A DNA stretch of 64,000 bases from Planctomycetota bacterium (GTDB lineage Bacteria > Planctomycetota > UBA11346): assembly GCA_016745075.1 (NCBI GenBank), contig JADGDD010000008.1:118008-182007 (forward strand). Direction: 5' to 3'. Position numbers and translations under genes: made by a program. Below the pieces are notes generated by a model that saw only the letters and a program-made list of their open reading frames with translations, was not told where the DNA came from and made no database searches. This document shows, in pieces, positions 9,439-18,888 of the stretch; positions within the stretch are counted from its first letter, which is position 1, and each line of letters begins with the position of its first letter.

Positions 9439-10285
9439 GCTACCATTTACATTACTCAATAAGGGTCTATTTCGTATTGTTGATGCGGCCGTATATGGTC
9501 AGCAAGATCAAGGTATTAGTCCGGGGGGTGCTCAAGATCGTTTTTCCTACGAAAGCGGGCAAACACTTTTAGGACACAACAGACAACACTCCTTCTGTTT
9601 GGAATGCGTTCTCGCACCGCGTTTGCAAACACGCCTGCCGCTTACGCTTGTTCTAACAGGTGCTCCACATCAGGCATCTGTTACCACTCCCAATGGAGAA
9701 AAACAAACGCTGGCCATGAATACCGTCAGTCATTTTCCTGCTGGTAGCGTTATTCATATGACCGAGCGTACAAAAGGTTTTCGTCTATATATTCATTGGT
9801 CTGAACAAAAACAGCCGCAAACTCTTACAGTCTTTGATGCAGAAGACGCTTGTAGACAATGGTTTGATCCACAAGGGCGTATTCGTTTACTACGCGGACC
9901 GGAATATACAGGCCTCAAAAGCCCTCAGCAACTCACCCAGACCTACTGGCGCATTGACTCAAAATCTAATGATATGGGCCTGCGGCTCTCACAAGGCAAT
10001 AAACAACTCAACTACTCCGACCCAGAAATGGTGTCGGTTCCCGTCAATGACGGCACAGTACAATTAACCCCTGCTGGCCCTATTATTCTGATGCGCCAAC
10101 GGCAAACCGTTGGTGGCTACCCACGTATTGCTCAAGTTATTGATGTTGACATTGACCGCCTTGCTCAGTTTGCTCCCGAACAAATTATTCGTTTTACGTG
10201 GTCTACGATGGAGGAAGCACGAGCGCTTCAACAATTAAAGCACAAAACCATAGACGCTCTATACTGCACATCTCAACAGATATAA
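9431..10285 (+). CDS. pxpC: 5-oxoprolinase subunit PxpC (KipA family)
   Basis: Partner of PxpB in the ATP-dependent activation half of 5-oxoprolinase; the family is related to the urea amidolyase/carboxyltransferase C-terminal domains. Motifs: QDQGISPGGAQDRFSYESG near residue 25, RLLRGPEYTG, then MGLRLSQG and a C-terminal PAGPIILMRQRQTVGGYPR block, all diagnostic. 284 aa is near normal. Its stop is 3 bp from the stop of the convergent lipoprotein gene, with no visible terminator between them. Confidence 0.92.
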   Translation: MPELPFTLLNKGLFRIVDAAVYGQQDQGISPGGAQDRFSYESGQTLLGHNRQHSFCLECVLAPRLQTRLPLTLVLTGAPHQASVTTPNGEKQTLAMNTVSHFPAGSVIHMTERTKGFRLYIHWSEQKQPQTLTVFDAEDACRQWFDPQGRIRLLRGPEYTGLKSPQQLTQTYWRIDSKSNDMGLRLSQGNKQLNYSDPEMVSVPVNDGTVQLTPAGPIILMRQRQTVGGYPRIAQVIDVDIDRLAQFAPEQIIRFTWSTMEEARALQQLKHKTIDALYCTSQQI

Positions 10286-10288
10286 CGG

Positions 10289-11617
10289 TCAGGTATTATC
10301 GGCTAAAGCATCCGCAATCATTGCTAACCATGCATCATCAGCGCTTTCTATTAAGCTGGCTTTCGTCAACTGCTGCACAACCCGCACCTGATAAAGAGTT
10401 CCTGCTTCCAACGTTGTTTTTTTACCACTGACATCAGTATCCGATGTTGTTTCATAAAATAACACGAATGTTTTCCCACCACTATGCGCTGCATAAAAAT
10501 CTATATCACTAACGGTAGATGTATCTGATGCGATGAGCGATCCGTTACTAACAGCGCTACCGCTTGTTATATCGGCAAAATCTGCGCTTGCTGCAAGTAT
10601 CGTGGCATCAGCTGTCGCCTCGTTACACCAATAATGTATGGCCGCTGCCTCTTCCGTTTGCTCAGTGCCTGCATCTATTTTAGCTCGCACCCATATTTCC
10701 CCAGTATCTTGTAAATCCGCAGCGTAGGTAAAAGCGGGAAGACTCACCTGCCACTCACCACTACTCTTACTCAGCGTTAAAGAATTGCCATACGTACCAT
10801 CAACACTGTTACTATATTCTATTGTTGCCGCGGTCACGGATTGATTCCAATCGGCTATCGCATAAGAAACCGTTAAGGCTTCACTTTCATAAGCAGCTGC
10901 GGTACCACGTTTACGAGAAACATGAACAGCAGCAAGTTTCTCTGCCAATTGGCTTTTACTCATTTTTTGACACACCACCGCAACCGCTGCACTTTGTGAT
11001 TCCCATGTAGATGACAGAGCTGCGTAAGCTACGGTTGATCGATTATCAACAACAGCTGAACTATATTCTATGACGCATTTCGTACCGTCGGCAAACAGTG
11101 CATAGCCATCATAAGGACCATAGCTATTAACACTGCTCTCTTCCTGCACACTACTGACAACAGTCCCAGCTTCGGCTGTGGTTAAGTGTGCGTGAATCAA
11201 TGCTTGAGCACTTGCCTCATTACACCAGAGAACCAACGATTGCACTTCAGATTCAAACTGTTGTTGGGCATCATTCGTGAACACCACTTTATAATAGACG
11301 GTTCCATCATCTACAAGATCTTGTGCATAGCTTAAGGTCGGAAAAAATCCGCTGGCAGCACTGCCCAGTAGACTTAAAGACTGCGTTGACCATGTACTTT
11401 TATTATCCACAGAATAATGCAAAGCGGCAGCCGTTATCGTTCCGCTGACAGAAACAGCAGATGCGCTGACACTCACATTCACAGAACCTTCAACCATGTC
11501 TGCTAACGCAGCAACGGAAACAGGGGTGCTGCTTGATGACCCAGAATTACTACCACCTCCCCCTCCACAACCTGCAAAGAAAAGGGATAACAGACCTATT
11601 GCCAAGTATATATACAT
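10289..11617 (-). CDS. Lipoprotein with two related domains, unknown function
   Basis: Not recognised. The N-terminus MYIYLAIGLLSLFFAGC is a lipoprotein signal with lipobox FAGC, followed by a Gly/Ser linker. The rest contains an internal duplication. The first unit has ALHYSVDNKSTW, LSYAQDLVDDGTVYYKV, LWCNEASAQA and YALFADGTKCVIEYSS. The second has ATIEYSNSVDGTY, FTYAADLQDTGEIWVRA, YWCNEATADA and DFYAAHSGGKTFVLFYE. Each unit therefore looks like a beta-rich (Ig/Fn3-like) module followed by a WCNEA helix and a further strand pair. The conserved Cys in each WCNEA may be structural. The gene stands alone and convergent with pxpC. Surface or periplasmic role inferred from the anchor only. Confidence 0.7.
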   Translation of the reverse strand: MYIYLAIGLLSLFFAGCGGGGGSNSGSSSSTPVSVAALADMVEGSVNVSVSASAVSVSGTITAAALHYSVDNKSTWSTQSLSLLGSAASGFFPTLSYAQDLVDDGTVYYKVVFTNDAQQQFESEVQSLVLWCNEASAQALIHAHLTTAEAGTVVSSVQEESSVNSYGPYDGYALFADGTKCVIEYSSAVVDNRSTVAYAALSSTWESQSAAVAVVCQKMSKSQLAEKLAAVHVSRKRGTAAAYESEALTVSYAIADWNQSVTAATIEYSNSVDGTYGNSLTLSKSSGEWQVSLPAFTYAADLQDTGEIWVRAKIDAGTEQTEEAAAIHYWCNEATADATILAASADFADITSGSAVSNGSLIASDTSTVSDIDFYAAHSGGKTFVLFYETTSDTDVSGKKTTLEAGTLYQVRVVQQLTKASLIESADDAWLAMIADALADNT

Positions 11618-11751
11618 AATACGAGAATAGCCAAACTTAGATCACGCGCAACACCGATATGTTCCAAAACAAAACCTCACACGACCGTAATTCATGCCAA
11701 TAATGTTGTCCTATTTCTACAGCTCATTATTGCATAGGAGCAAACGCATCC

Positions 11752-11780
11752 TTGCACCGCGTGGGGGGCGCTGGTATACT
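11752..11780 (+). promoter_or_regulatory. Sigma-70-type promoter of the fatty-acid operon
   Basis: TTGCAC (11752-11757), a 17-bp spacer and TATACT (11775-11780). Five of six bases match consensus in the -10 box and four of six in the -35 box, with ideal spacing. Transcription should begin about 6-8 nt after the -10 box, at or next to the ATG at 11786, so the message would be leaderless or nearly so. Confidence 0.6.
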
Positions 11781-11785
11781 ATGGT

Positions 11786-13564
11786 ATGGATTCCCTCGAC
11801 TTACAAGGAATAACAACTCTTCCGTTGATGCTACAACGGGTTATGTTGCGGTATCATAATGCACAGGCTTTTACTTGGTGTGAAGGTGGTGTATGGCAAC
11901 ACGTTTCTCATGGAGATTTTTTCAATCTTATTCACCGAATGGCTTTGGGGCTGCGTGCTTTAGGGGTACAACAGGGAGATTGCGTTGGGATTTTTGCTCA
12001 CTCCTCTCCGTATTGGATGATTACAGATTTTGCCATTCAAATTGCCGGTGGCATTACCGTGCCACTGTTTAGTCATATTTCAGATAAAGACCTGACCCAT
12101 ATTATTCAAGAAACAGATATGGCATTCTGTTTTGTAAATGACGAACACTCATGGCTCCAACTGAAAGAATTAGCCGTACCTTGCTTACACACTATCATCC
12201 AACGACATATCAATAGCTGCCATCCACTATTGCTACCGCTTAAGAGCCTGCTCGCACAAGGAGATGCCAGCTCTACAGAAAACCCTTGCGCTTACGCAGC
12301 ATTACGTGATTCCGTTCAACCAGAAGATGTTGCCACCATTATTTACACATCTGGTTCCACAGGAGTGCCCAAAGGTGTGTGTTTAAGTCACCATAATTTA
12401 GTCAGCCAAATTGCAGGAGCACGTCAATGCTTTCATTTAGATAGTAGCACAGACAAAGCGCTTTCAGTATTACCGCTCGCCCATATTTTTGAGCGGGTTA
12501 TTACCTTGGTGTATTTAGATCAAGGTGTACCCATTTGTTTTGGTGATGATATTTTTCGCACCGGTGATTTACTCAAACAATTCCAACCAACGCTGGTGAC
12601 TATGGTCCCGCGCCTCTTGGAAAAAATTCATGCAAAAATCATGTCTGGCATAGACACCAGTAATTCACTGTCTCGATCCTTTGCCTCCTGGGCAATGCGA
12701 CAAGCTCATGACCACTCTGATTCTTTTCTGAACGACTGGAGCGCCTTACTCGCAGATAAAGCCGTCTATTCCAGAATACGTGAAGAGCTTGGTGGGAAAA
12801 TTAGACAAATCATTACTGGTGGTGCTGCCTTAGCACCACACCTACAAGAGCTCTTTACCAATATGGGCATACCCATTTATCCTGGTTATGGCATGACTGA
12901 GTGCTCGCCGGTCATTTCCTGTAATTATCCCGGCTCTGTACGTACAGGTACCGTTGGTCAAGCCTTCCCCGGTGTTGAAATCTACATTGATACCAATGGA
13001 GAAATTCTTGCGCGTGGTGCTGGCCTTATGGTCGGCTATTACAAAGATAAAGAAAAAACCTATGACACCATTGATGTTAATGGTTGGCTCCATACAGGCG
13101 ACAAAGGTTCTGTAGATAACGATGGATTTCTGAGCATTACTGGCCGCATTAAAGAACAATTTAAAACGGCCAATGGCAAATACGTTGCGCCTGCCCCGCT
13201 TGAAGTCGCGCTCTGCACACATTCCTTAATAGATAATGCTTTAATCCTTGGTGCGGGCAAATCTTTTGTCTCCTGTTTGCTGTTTTGTAATCCAGAACTT
13301 CAAATAACGGAAAGGCTCACTCATGCCATTCAAGAACATATTGATGAAATAAATGCGAACTCAAATCATTGGGAACAGATACGTGATTTCCGTTTGATTC
13401 CTTATCAATTAAGCATTGGTACCAATGAACTAACCCCCACCCTTAAATTACGTCGATTTATTCTTGAACATAAATTTGCGGATGACATTGCCAGCCTGTA
13501 CCACCCGCACGACCCAAGTACAACATCAGCAAACGCACGAAACAAAGGAGGTCATCATGACTGA
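11786..13564 (+). CDS. AMP-forming long-chain acyl-CoA synthetase
   Basis: Activates free fatty acids to acyl-CoA through an acyl-adenylate. The AMP-binding P-loop is IYTSGSTGVPKG (about residue 191). LPLAHIFER follows, then the adenylate motif YGMTECSPV, the hinge region TGDKGSVDNDGFLSITGR and the catalytic-lysine segment near the C-terminus (TPTLKLRR). At 592 aa it matches the long-chain FadD15/FAA-type synthetases. It is first in a tight operon with thiolase, FadB/J-type enzyme and acyl-CoA dehydrogenase, so it feeds beta-oxidation. No Shine-Dalgarno precedes the ATG, and the promoter lies immediately upstream. The early residues (TTLPLMLQRVMLRY) align with the usual family start, which supports this start. 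Confidence 0.93.
   Translation: MDSLDLQGITTLPLMLQRVMLRYHNAQAFTWCEGGVWQHVSHGDFFNLIHRMALGLRALGVQQGDCVGIFAHSSPYWMITDFAIQIAGGITVPLFSHISDKDLTHIIQETDMAFCFVNDEHSWLQLKELAVPCLHTIIQRHINSCHPLLLPLKSLLAQGDASSTENPCAYAALRDSVQPEDVATIIYTSGSTGVPKGVCLSHHNLVSQIAGARQCFHLDSSTDKALSVLPLAHIFERVITLVYLDQGVPICFGDDIFRTGDLLKQFQPTLVTMVPRLLEKIHAKIMSGIDTSNSLSRSFASWAMRQAHDHSDSFLNDWSALLADKAVYSRIREELGGKIRQIITGGAALAPHLQELFTNMGIPIYPGYGMTECSPVISCNYPGSVRTGTVGQAFPGVEIYIDTNGEILARGAGLMVGYYKDKEKTYDTIDVNGWLHTGDKGSVDNDGFLSITGRIKEQFKTANGKYVAPAPLEVALCTHSLIDNALILGAGKSFVSCLLFCNPELQITERLTHAIQEHIDEINANSNHWEQIRDFRLIPYQLSIGTNELTPTLKLRRFILEHKFADDIASLYHPHDPSTTSANARNKGGHHD
13546..13551 (+). promoter_or_regulatory. Strong Shine-Dalgarno fixing the thiolase start
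   Basis: AGGAGG ends 5 nt before the ATG at 13557, inside the last codons of the acyl-CoA synthetase gene. It selects 13557 over the upstream in-frame codons. Confidence 0.75.
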
Positions 13565-14840
13565 ACGTCTTGCCATCGTTGATGGTATACGCACGCCCTT
13601 TTGCAAAGCAGGCGGCGCTCTGCGTAGCATGCAGGCAGACGATCTTGGTGTGGGTCCTGTTCGTGAATTACTGGCCCGCACTCAGATAGCGGCAACTGAT
13701 ATTGATGAAGTTATTTTCGGTAATGTGTGCCAACCTGCACATGCCGCAAATATTGCTCGCATCATTGCACTCAAAGCTGGCTTACCGCAATCCTGTATTG
13801 CCGCTACCGTACATCGTAACTGTGCCTCTGGTATGGAAAGCATTACCTCTGCTTGGGAGCGTATTCTCTCTGGCCATGCAGATATTATTATTGCAGGTGG
13901 CACGGAAAGCATGAGTAACGTGCCACTCTTATATGGACCAGAAATGACAGCTTTTTTTACACGGCTTATGAAAGCAAAAAACATATTCCAACGACTGAGC
14001 GTGCTTGCATCTTTTCGCCCTCGTCATCTCAAACCCATTATTGGCTTGCAACTTGGTCTGACTGATCCTGTGTGTGGATTAAATATGGGACAAACCGCAG
14101 AAAATCTTTCCCGAGATTTCGCTATTACACGAGCAGAACAAGATGCTTTTGCCCTGCTGAGTCACCAACGCGCCGCTGCGGCTGCCGAACGTTTATCAGA
14201 AGAAATCTTACCAACCCCACTCGCTCCACATTATAAGACGGTTTGTACCGCCGACGATAATGTACGAGCAGAACAAACCCTGGAAGCTCTACAAAAACTA
14301 CGACCGTATTTTGATCGGACCAATGGCACCGTTACCGTCGGTAACGCCTGCCCTGTTACTGATGGTGCGGCAGCTCTGTTATTGATGTCTGAATCAACCG
14401 CTCGTGAACGTGGTTATACACCGCTTGGCTATCTGCGTCATTGGACCTATGCTGCACTTGATCCATCCCGCATGGGCCTTGGTCCTGTTTTTGCGGCCGC
14501 TAAATTATTCAAGACCTACGGCAGCTCGCTTCAAGATTATCAACTCATTGAAATAAACGAAGCCTTTGCCGCGCAGGTCCTTGCCTGTGAACGTGCCTGT
14601 GCCTCACAAGCGTTTGCTCAAAATCACCTTGGCCAAGAAGAAGCGCTTGGTGAAATAGGTCGAGACCGTCTCAATGTCAACGGTGGCGCCATTGCTCTTG
14701 GCCATCCAGTTGGCACCACCGGAACACGCTTAGTTCTTACCATACTCCATGAATTACGACGACGTGGCGCACAACGCGGACTTGCCACACTCTGTATTGG
14801 TGGTGGCCAAGGCGCTGCCCTTGATCTGGAGGTTGAATAA
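13557..14840 (+). CDS. Acetyl-CoA C-acyltransferase (thiolase)
   Basis: Thiolytic cleavage of 3-ketoacyl-CoA in the last step of beta-oxidation (reversible Claisen condensation). It starts [20 protein letters not shown], a standard thiolase N-terminus. The nucleophile Cys is in [11 protein letters not shown], the catalytic His in [17 protein letters not shown], and the second Cys in [11 protein letters not shown]. About 427 aa, like FadI/FadA-type trifunctional-complex thiolases. It overlaps the synthetase stop by 8 nt, and its own stop shares one base with the next ATG (TAATG). Adjacent to the FadB/J-like alpha subunit, it probably forms the beta subunit of a trifunctional complex. Confidence 0.95.
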   Translation: MTERLAIVDGIRTPFCKAGGALRSMQADDLGVGPVRELLARTQIAATDIDEVIFGNVCQPAHAANIARIIALKAGLPQSCIAATVHRNCASGMESITSAWERILSGHADIIIAGGTESMSNVPLLYGPEMTAFFTRLMKAKNIFQRLSVLASFRPRHLKPIIGLQLGLTDPVCGLNMGQTAENLSRDFAITRAEQDAFALLSHQRAAAAAERLSEEILPTPLAPHYKTVCTADDNVRAEQTLEALQKLRPYFDRTNGTVTVGNACPVTDGAAALLLMSESTARERGYTPLGYLRHWTYAALDPSRMGLGPVFAAAKLFKTYGSSLQDYQLIEINEAFAAQVLACERACASQAFAQNHLGQEEALGEIGRDRLNVNGGAIALGHPVGTTGTRLVLTILHELRRRGAQRGLATLCIGGGQGAALDLEVE

Positions 14841-16951
14841 TGAACACTTCTTTTTTTCAACTTCAGGTTGATAAACATAATTATGCGTGGCTCACATTTG
14901 ACACGGATGGTGCTAAAGTTAATACCCTTGGCTTTACTGTTATGCATGAATTACGTGAGCATATTCGCACCCTTGCGACCCAACATCCGCATGCACTTAT
15001 CATTCAAAGCGGCAAAGAACATCAATTTATTGCTGGGGCAAATATCGGCGAACTGCAAAACATTAATTCAGTTGAAAACGCCACAGAAAAAGCAAAACTT
15101 GGCCAAAGTATTTTTAATGAATTGGCGGCTCTTCCTTTTCCAACCCTCGCCTATATTGATGGACCGTGCATGGGTGGCGGCACTGAACTCGCACTTGCCT
15201 GCACCTATCGTTTAGCAAGTGATCACAAGAGCACAAAAATAGCCCTACCAGAAGTACAGCTTGGTTTTGTTCCTGGCTGGGGTGGCACCCAACGTCTCCC
15301 TCGTTTGATTGGTATTCCTGCTGCTCTCGATTTACTGTGTAGCGGAAAAACAGTGAACAGCAAAAAAGCGCTCCGTCTTGGGTTAGTCGATGGCTGCATA
15401 AGCGATGTCTTTGCCGCCGATCATATTAAAACATTTTTAGGAAAACCCAAACACGCACGTCGCAAACGCTCACTTCTCAATCGCTTCTTAGAAAGTAAAC
15501 TTGGCCGTTCACTGGTATTCAAGAAGGCACGAGAAGCGGTCATGAAAAACACACACGGACATTATCCAGCACCACTTCAAGTGATTGATGTCGTCGCTCG
15601 TACCTGTGATGATTCTCTTGAATCTGGACTTCTTCATGAAGCCAACACTTTTGGCAGCCTCAGCCAAACAACCATATCAAAAAATCTTGTGCATATATTT
15701 CTTGAAAGCGAAGAACTTAAAAAGAAAGCGCGCAGTCTTGACTGTGGCAACCTTGCCGCACCAAGCCATACGGGAGTTGTTGGCGCTGGTATTATGGGTG
15801 GTGGTATCGCATGGCTCTTTGCCGGTGCAGGGTATTCCGTTCGTATTAAAGACCTGAACTGGGATGCCATTCGTTTGGCCTTGCATACCGCCTCCGGTAT
15901 TTTTACCAGACGAGTGAAACGGAAAAAAATGCGCCAACATGACGCGCTCTGTGCTATGCACCGCATGAGCGGTTGTATTGATGGAAGTGGTCTCCATCAG
16001 GCTGATATTATTGTAGAAGCCGTCGTTGAAAACCTTGACGTGAAAAAAAAGGTTTTAGCCGACCTTGATACACAGACAGCACATACGACCACTCTGTGTA
16101 GTAATACCTCATCTCTACGAATGGCAGATATGGCCGAAGCGCTTGAAAATACGGGTCGTTTTATCGGCATGCATTTCTTCAACCCAGTACATCGTATGCC
16201 TTTGGTTGAAGTCATTGCTGGTCCAGACTCCAATCACCATCATGTTGCTCGTGTTGCTGCCTTCTGTGCCAAACTTGGGAAAATACCAATCATCGTTGCC
16301 GATTGTCCAGGCTTTCTTGTAAATCGTATTTTATTACCATATATCAACGAAGCAGCATGGCTTTATATGGATGGTGCAAGCATTGCCGATGTAGATCGCA
16401 CCCTCACCCAGTTTGGTATGCCAATGGGACCGTTTACCCTTGCTGATGAAGTGGGTCTTGATGTGGGCTACCATGTTGCCCATAACCTTGAACAAGGCTA
16501 TGGTGAACGAATGGCTGTTGCCCCCATATTACATAAACTGGCAATAGAAGAAAAGTTACTCGGCAAAAAAGGAAATAAAGGGTTTTATCTCCACAACAAA
16601 AAAACAACACCTGTCGTTAATAGCGCACTCACAAAGAACACTCCCCAAAACACAGATCACCATGCTGATACCACCACTATCCGCAATCGCTGCTTAGGTA
16701 TTATGGTCAACGAAGCAGCACGGTGTTTAGACGAAGGCATTGTTGCCAGCCCTGCTGAATTAGACATGGCTATGATTTACGGAACCGGTTTCCCACCGTT
16801 TCATGGCGGACTTTGTGCATGGGCTGATACTATTGGCCTCAAGACGCTTATCACAACCCTTACTGAACTGGCTACAACCCTTCCTCGTTTCACCCCCTGC
16901 GATGCCCTCATACACTACGCTGACAATGGTGGTTTTTATAATAAACAATAA
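14840..16951 (+). CDS. FadB/FadJ-type enoyl-CoA hydratase/3-hydroxyacyl-CoA dehydrogenase
   Basis: Bifunctional alpha subunit of beta-oxidation. Residues about 10-190 are the crotonase domain, with the oxyanion-hole segment [11 protein letters not shown] and both catalytic acids, in [12 protein letters not shown] and [19 protein letters not shown]. From about residue 310 comes the NAD-binding domain ([20 protein letters not shown]). The dehydrogenase active site follows, with the catalytic His in [17 protein letters not shown], and then the C-terminal helical domains ([28 protein letters not shown]). 703 aa, within the FadB/FadJ range. GGAGG before the ATG lies in the thiolase 3' end. Order thiolase-alpha is the reverse of E. 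coli fadBA. Confidence 0.95.
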   Translation: MNTSFFQLQVDKHNYAWLTFDTDGAKVNTLGFTVMHELREHIRTLATQHPHALIIQSGKEHQFIAGANIGELQNINSVENATEKAKLGQSIFNELAALPFPTLAYIDGPCMGGGTELALACTYRLASDHKSTKIALPEVQLGFVPGWGGTQRLPRLIGIPAALDLLCSGKTVNSKKALRLGLVDGCISDVFAADHIKTFLGKPKHARRKRSLLNRFLESKLGRSLVFKKAREAVMKNTHGHYPAPLQVIDVVARTCDDSLESGLLHEANTFGSLSQTTISKNLVHIFLESEELKKKARSLDCGNLAAPSHTGVVGAGIMGGGIAWLFAGAGYSVRIKDLNWDAIRLALHTASGIFTRRVKRKKMRQHDALCAMHRMSGCIDGSGLHQADIIVEAVVENLDVKKKVLADLDTQTAHTTTLCSNTSSLRMADMAEALENTGRFIGMHFFNPVHRMPLVEVIAGPDSNHHHVARVAAFCAKLGKIPIIVADCPGFLVNRILLPYINEAAWLYMDGASIADVDRTLTQFGMPMGPFTLADEVGLDVGYHVAHNLEQGYGERMAVAPILHKLAIEEKLLGKKGNKGFYLHNKKTTPVVNSALTKNTPQNTDHHADTTTIRNRCLGIMVNEAARCLDEGIVASPAELDMAMIYGTGFPPFHGGLCAWADTIGLKTLITTLTELATTLPRFTPCDALIHYADNGGFYNKQ

Positions 16952-16963
16952 AAGGAGCTTATC

Positions 16964-18871
16964 ATGACTGACGATACCACGGCAAATAATGACGACCCAT
17001 CTGAAGATGAGTTACTTATTGATACGTCAAAAATGTCTGAAGGCAAACGGGCCGCGATGGAAGTAGCCGAAGGCGCTCGTGAAACAGCATGGGATAGACC
17101 TGGTTTTGCTCATGAATTATTTATGGGACATTTTAATCCAGAATTGATGACTCCCTTCCCTGTTCAACCAAATGAAAGCAAAGAAGAAACAGACGCGCTG
17201 ATAAGCGAATTGGATAACTATTTAACGACCAATCTCGATGCTGCTGCGGTAGACGATACTCAAACAATTCCACAGGCCGTCATGGACGGACTGGTACAAC
17301 GCGGTATTTTTGCCATGAAGATACCCAAAGAATACGGCGGCCTTGGTTTATCTCAGGTGAATTACAATCGTATTATGATGATGATAGCCAGTCATTGCGC
17401 CAGCACCGCAGTACTGGTCTCTGCTCATCAGAGCATTGGTGTCCCACAACCTTTAAAAATGTTTGGCACAGATGAGCAAAAGAAAAAATATCTCCCGAAA
17501 TTTCGCGAAGGGTGGATTTCTGCTTTTGCCTTAACCGAGCCCAACGTTGGTTCTGACCCCGCACAAATGAGTACAACTGCCGTACCATCTGAAGATGGCT
17601 CTCATTGGATTATCAACGGTGAAAAACTCTGGTGCACGAATGGCCCAATTGCCGATGTCTTAGTAGTCATGGCCAAAACTCCAGCAAAAATAGTCAATGG
17701 TCGTGAGCGACAACAGATTACCGCATTTATTGTTGAAAAATCATTTGGTGGTATAGAAACCAAACATCGTTGTGATTTCATGGGCATACGTGGTATTCAA
17801 AATGGTTTATTGCAGTTTACCAACGTAAAAGTTCCCACGGAAAATATTATTGGCGGCTTAGGTCGAGGATTAAAACTAGCCCTTTCTACATTAAACTTTG
17901 GCCGCCTCACCTTGCCTGCTGCCTGTGCTGGTGTTGGCAAACAATGTTTGCATATTGCACGGCGGTGGGGAAACGAACGGGTACAATGGGGATTGCCAAT
18001 TGGGAAACATGAAGCGGGTAGTCAAAAGTTGGCTTACATCGCTGCTAATACCTTTGCTATGGAAGCCGTAACCATGCTCACCTCACATTGGGCAGATCGT
18101 GGTGATGTGGATATTCGTATTGAAGCTGCCATGGCAAAACTTTTTTGCTCCGTTACCGCAGAACGAGTGGTTGACCAAACCATGCAACTACGCGGAGGCC
18201 GTGGCTATGAACGCGCCACCTCACTAGAAGCACGCGGAGAATTGCCATTCCCGGTTGAACGTATGTATCGAGATATTCGTATTAATAGTATTATTGAAGG
18301 TACGTCAGAAATAATGCGTTTATTCCTTGCCCGCGAAGCCATGGACCCGCATTTAAAAGTTGCTGCTGATATCCTGAAACGACATTCTTCTCTTGGCACA
18401 AAATTGCGTGGAAGCATGAAATTGGCAACCTTCTATTCGACGTGGTATCCATCACAATGGATTAACGATAGTATTTGGAGCCTGCATGAAGACATGGGGC
18501 CGCTCGCTGAACATTATCGCTTCTGCCATAAAACAGCGCATAAACTTGCCCGCACTATCTTCCACTATATGGGTCTGTACCAAGACAAACTTGAACGTAA
18601 ACAAATGATTCTCGGTCACCTGATGGATATTGGCACTGAACTTTTTGCCATGACGGCAACCTGCTCCTACGCTCTCACCATGCCACGAGATATGAGCCCA
18701 ATTCGTTTGGCCGATTGTTTCTGTCATCAAGCCATCTTACGCATAGAACAACACTTCCACGATCTCAGCACCAACAACGATGCCAACAATAACGACATCG
18801 CTAAAGAAGTGCTAACGGGTTCCTTCGACTGGTTAGAAGAAGGTGTCCATACGTGGCCAGAGAAAGCGTAA
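16964..18871 (+). CDS. Very-long-chain-type acyl-CoA dehydrogenase with C-terminal extension
   Basis: FAD enzyme for the first oxidation step of beta-oxidation. A 90-residue acidic N-terminal region precedes the dehydrogenase core: FALTEPNVGSDPAQMSTTA, then WCTNGPIADVLVV, then the C-terminal helical domain with MQLRGGRGYERATSLEARG and the catalytic-Glu segment RINSIIEGTSEIMRLF (about residue 445-460). A further 150 residues form a helical tail. The 635-aa length and tail resemble mitochondrial ACADVL/ACAD9 rather than short 380-aa enzymes or E. coli FadE. A good AAAGGAG site precedes the ATG. The ETF partner is not in the window. Confidence 0.92.
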   Translation: MTDDTTANNDDPSEDELLIDTSKMSEGKRAAMEVAEGARETAWDRPGFAHELFMGHFNPELMTPFPVQPNESKEETDALISELDNYLTTNLDAAAVDDTQTIPQAVMDGLVQRGIFAMKIPKEYGGLGLSQVNYNRIMMMIASHCASTAVLVSAHQSIGVPQPLKMFGTDEQKKKYLPKFREGWISAFALTEPNVGSDPAQMSTTAVPSEDGSHWIINGEKLWCTNGPIADVLVVMAKTPAKIVNGRERQQITAFIVEKSFGGIETKHRCDFMGIRGIQNGLLQFTNVKVPTENIIGGLGRGLKLALSTLNFGRLTLPAACAGVGKQCLHIARRWGNERVQWGLPIGKHEAGSQKLAYIAANTFAMEAVTMLTSHWADRGDVDIRIEAAMAKLFCSVTAERVVDQTMQLRGGRGYERATSLEARGELPFPVERMYRDIRINSIIEGTSEIMRLFLAREAMDPHLKVAADILKRHSSLGTKLRGSMKLATFYSTWYPSQWINDSIWSLHEDMGPLAEHYRFCHKTAHKLARTIFHYMGLYQDKLERKQMILGHLMDIGTELFAMTATCSYALTMPRDMSPIRLADCFCHQAILRIEQHFHDLSTNNDANNNDIAKEVLTGSFDWLEEGVHTWPEKA

Positions 18872-18888
18872 ATAGATAAAAGGGCATC

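Noticed and set aside
13464..13556. Extended N-terminus for the thiolase
   Set aside because: The added residues overlap the synthetase gene and lie before a perfect AGGAGG and the family start at ATG 13557.
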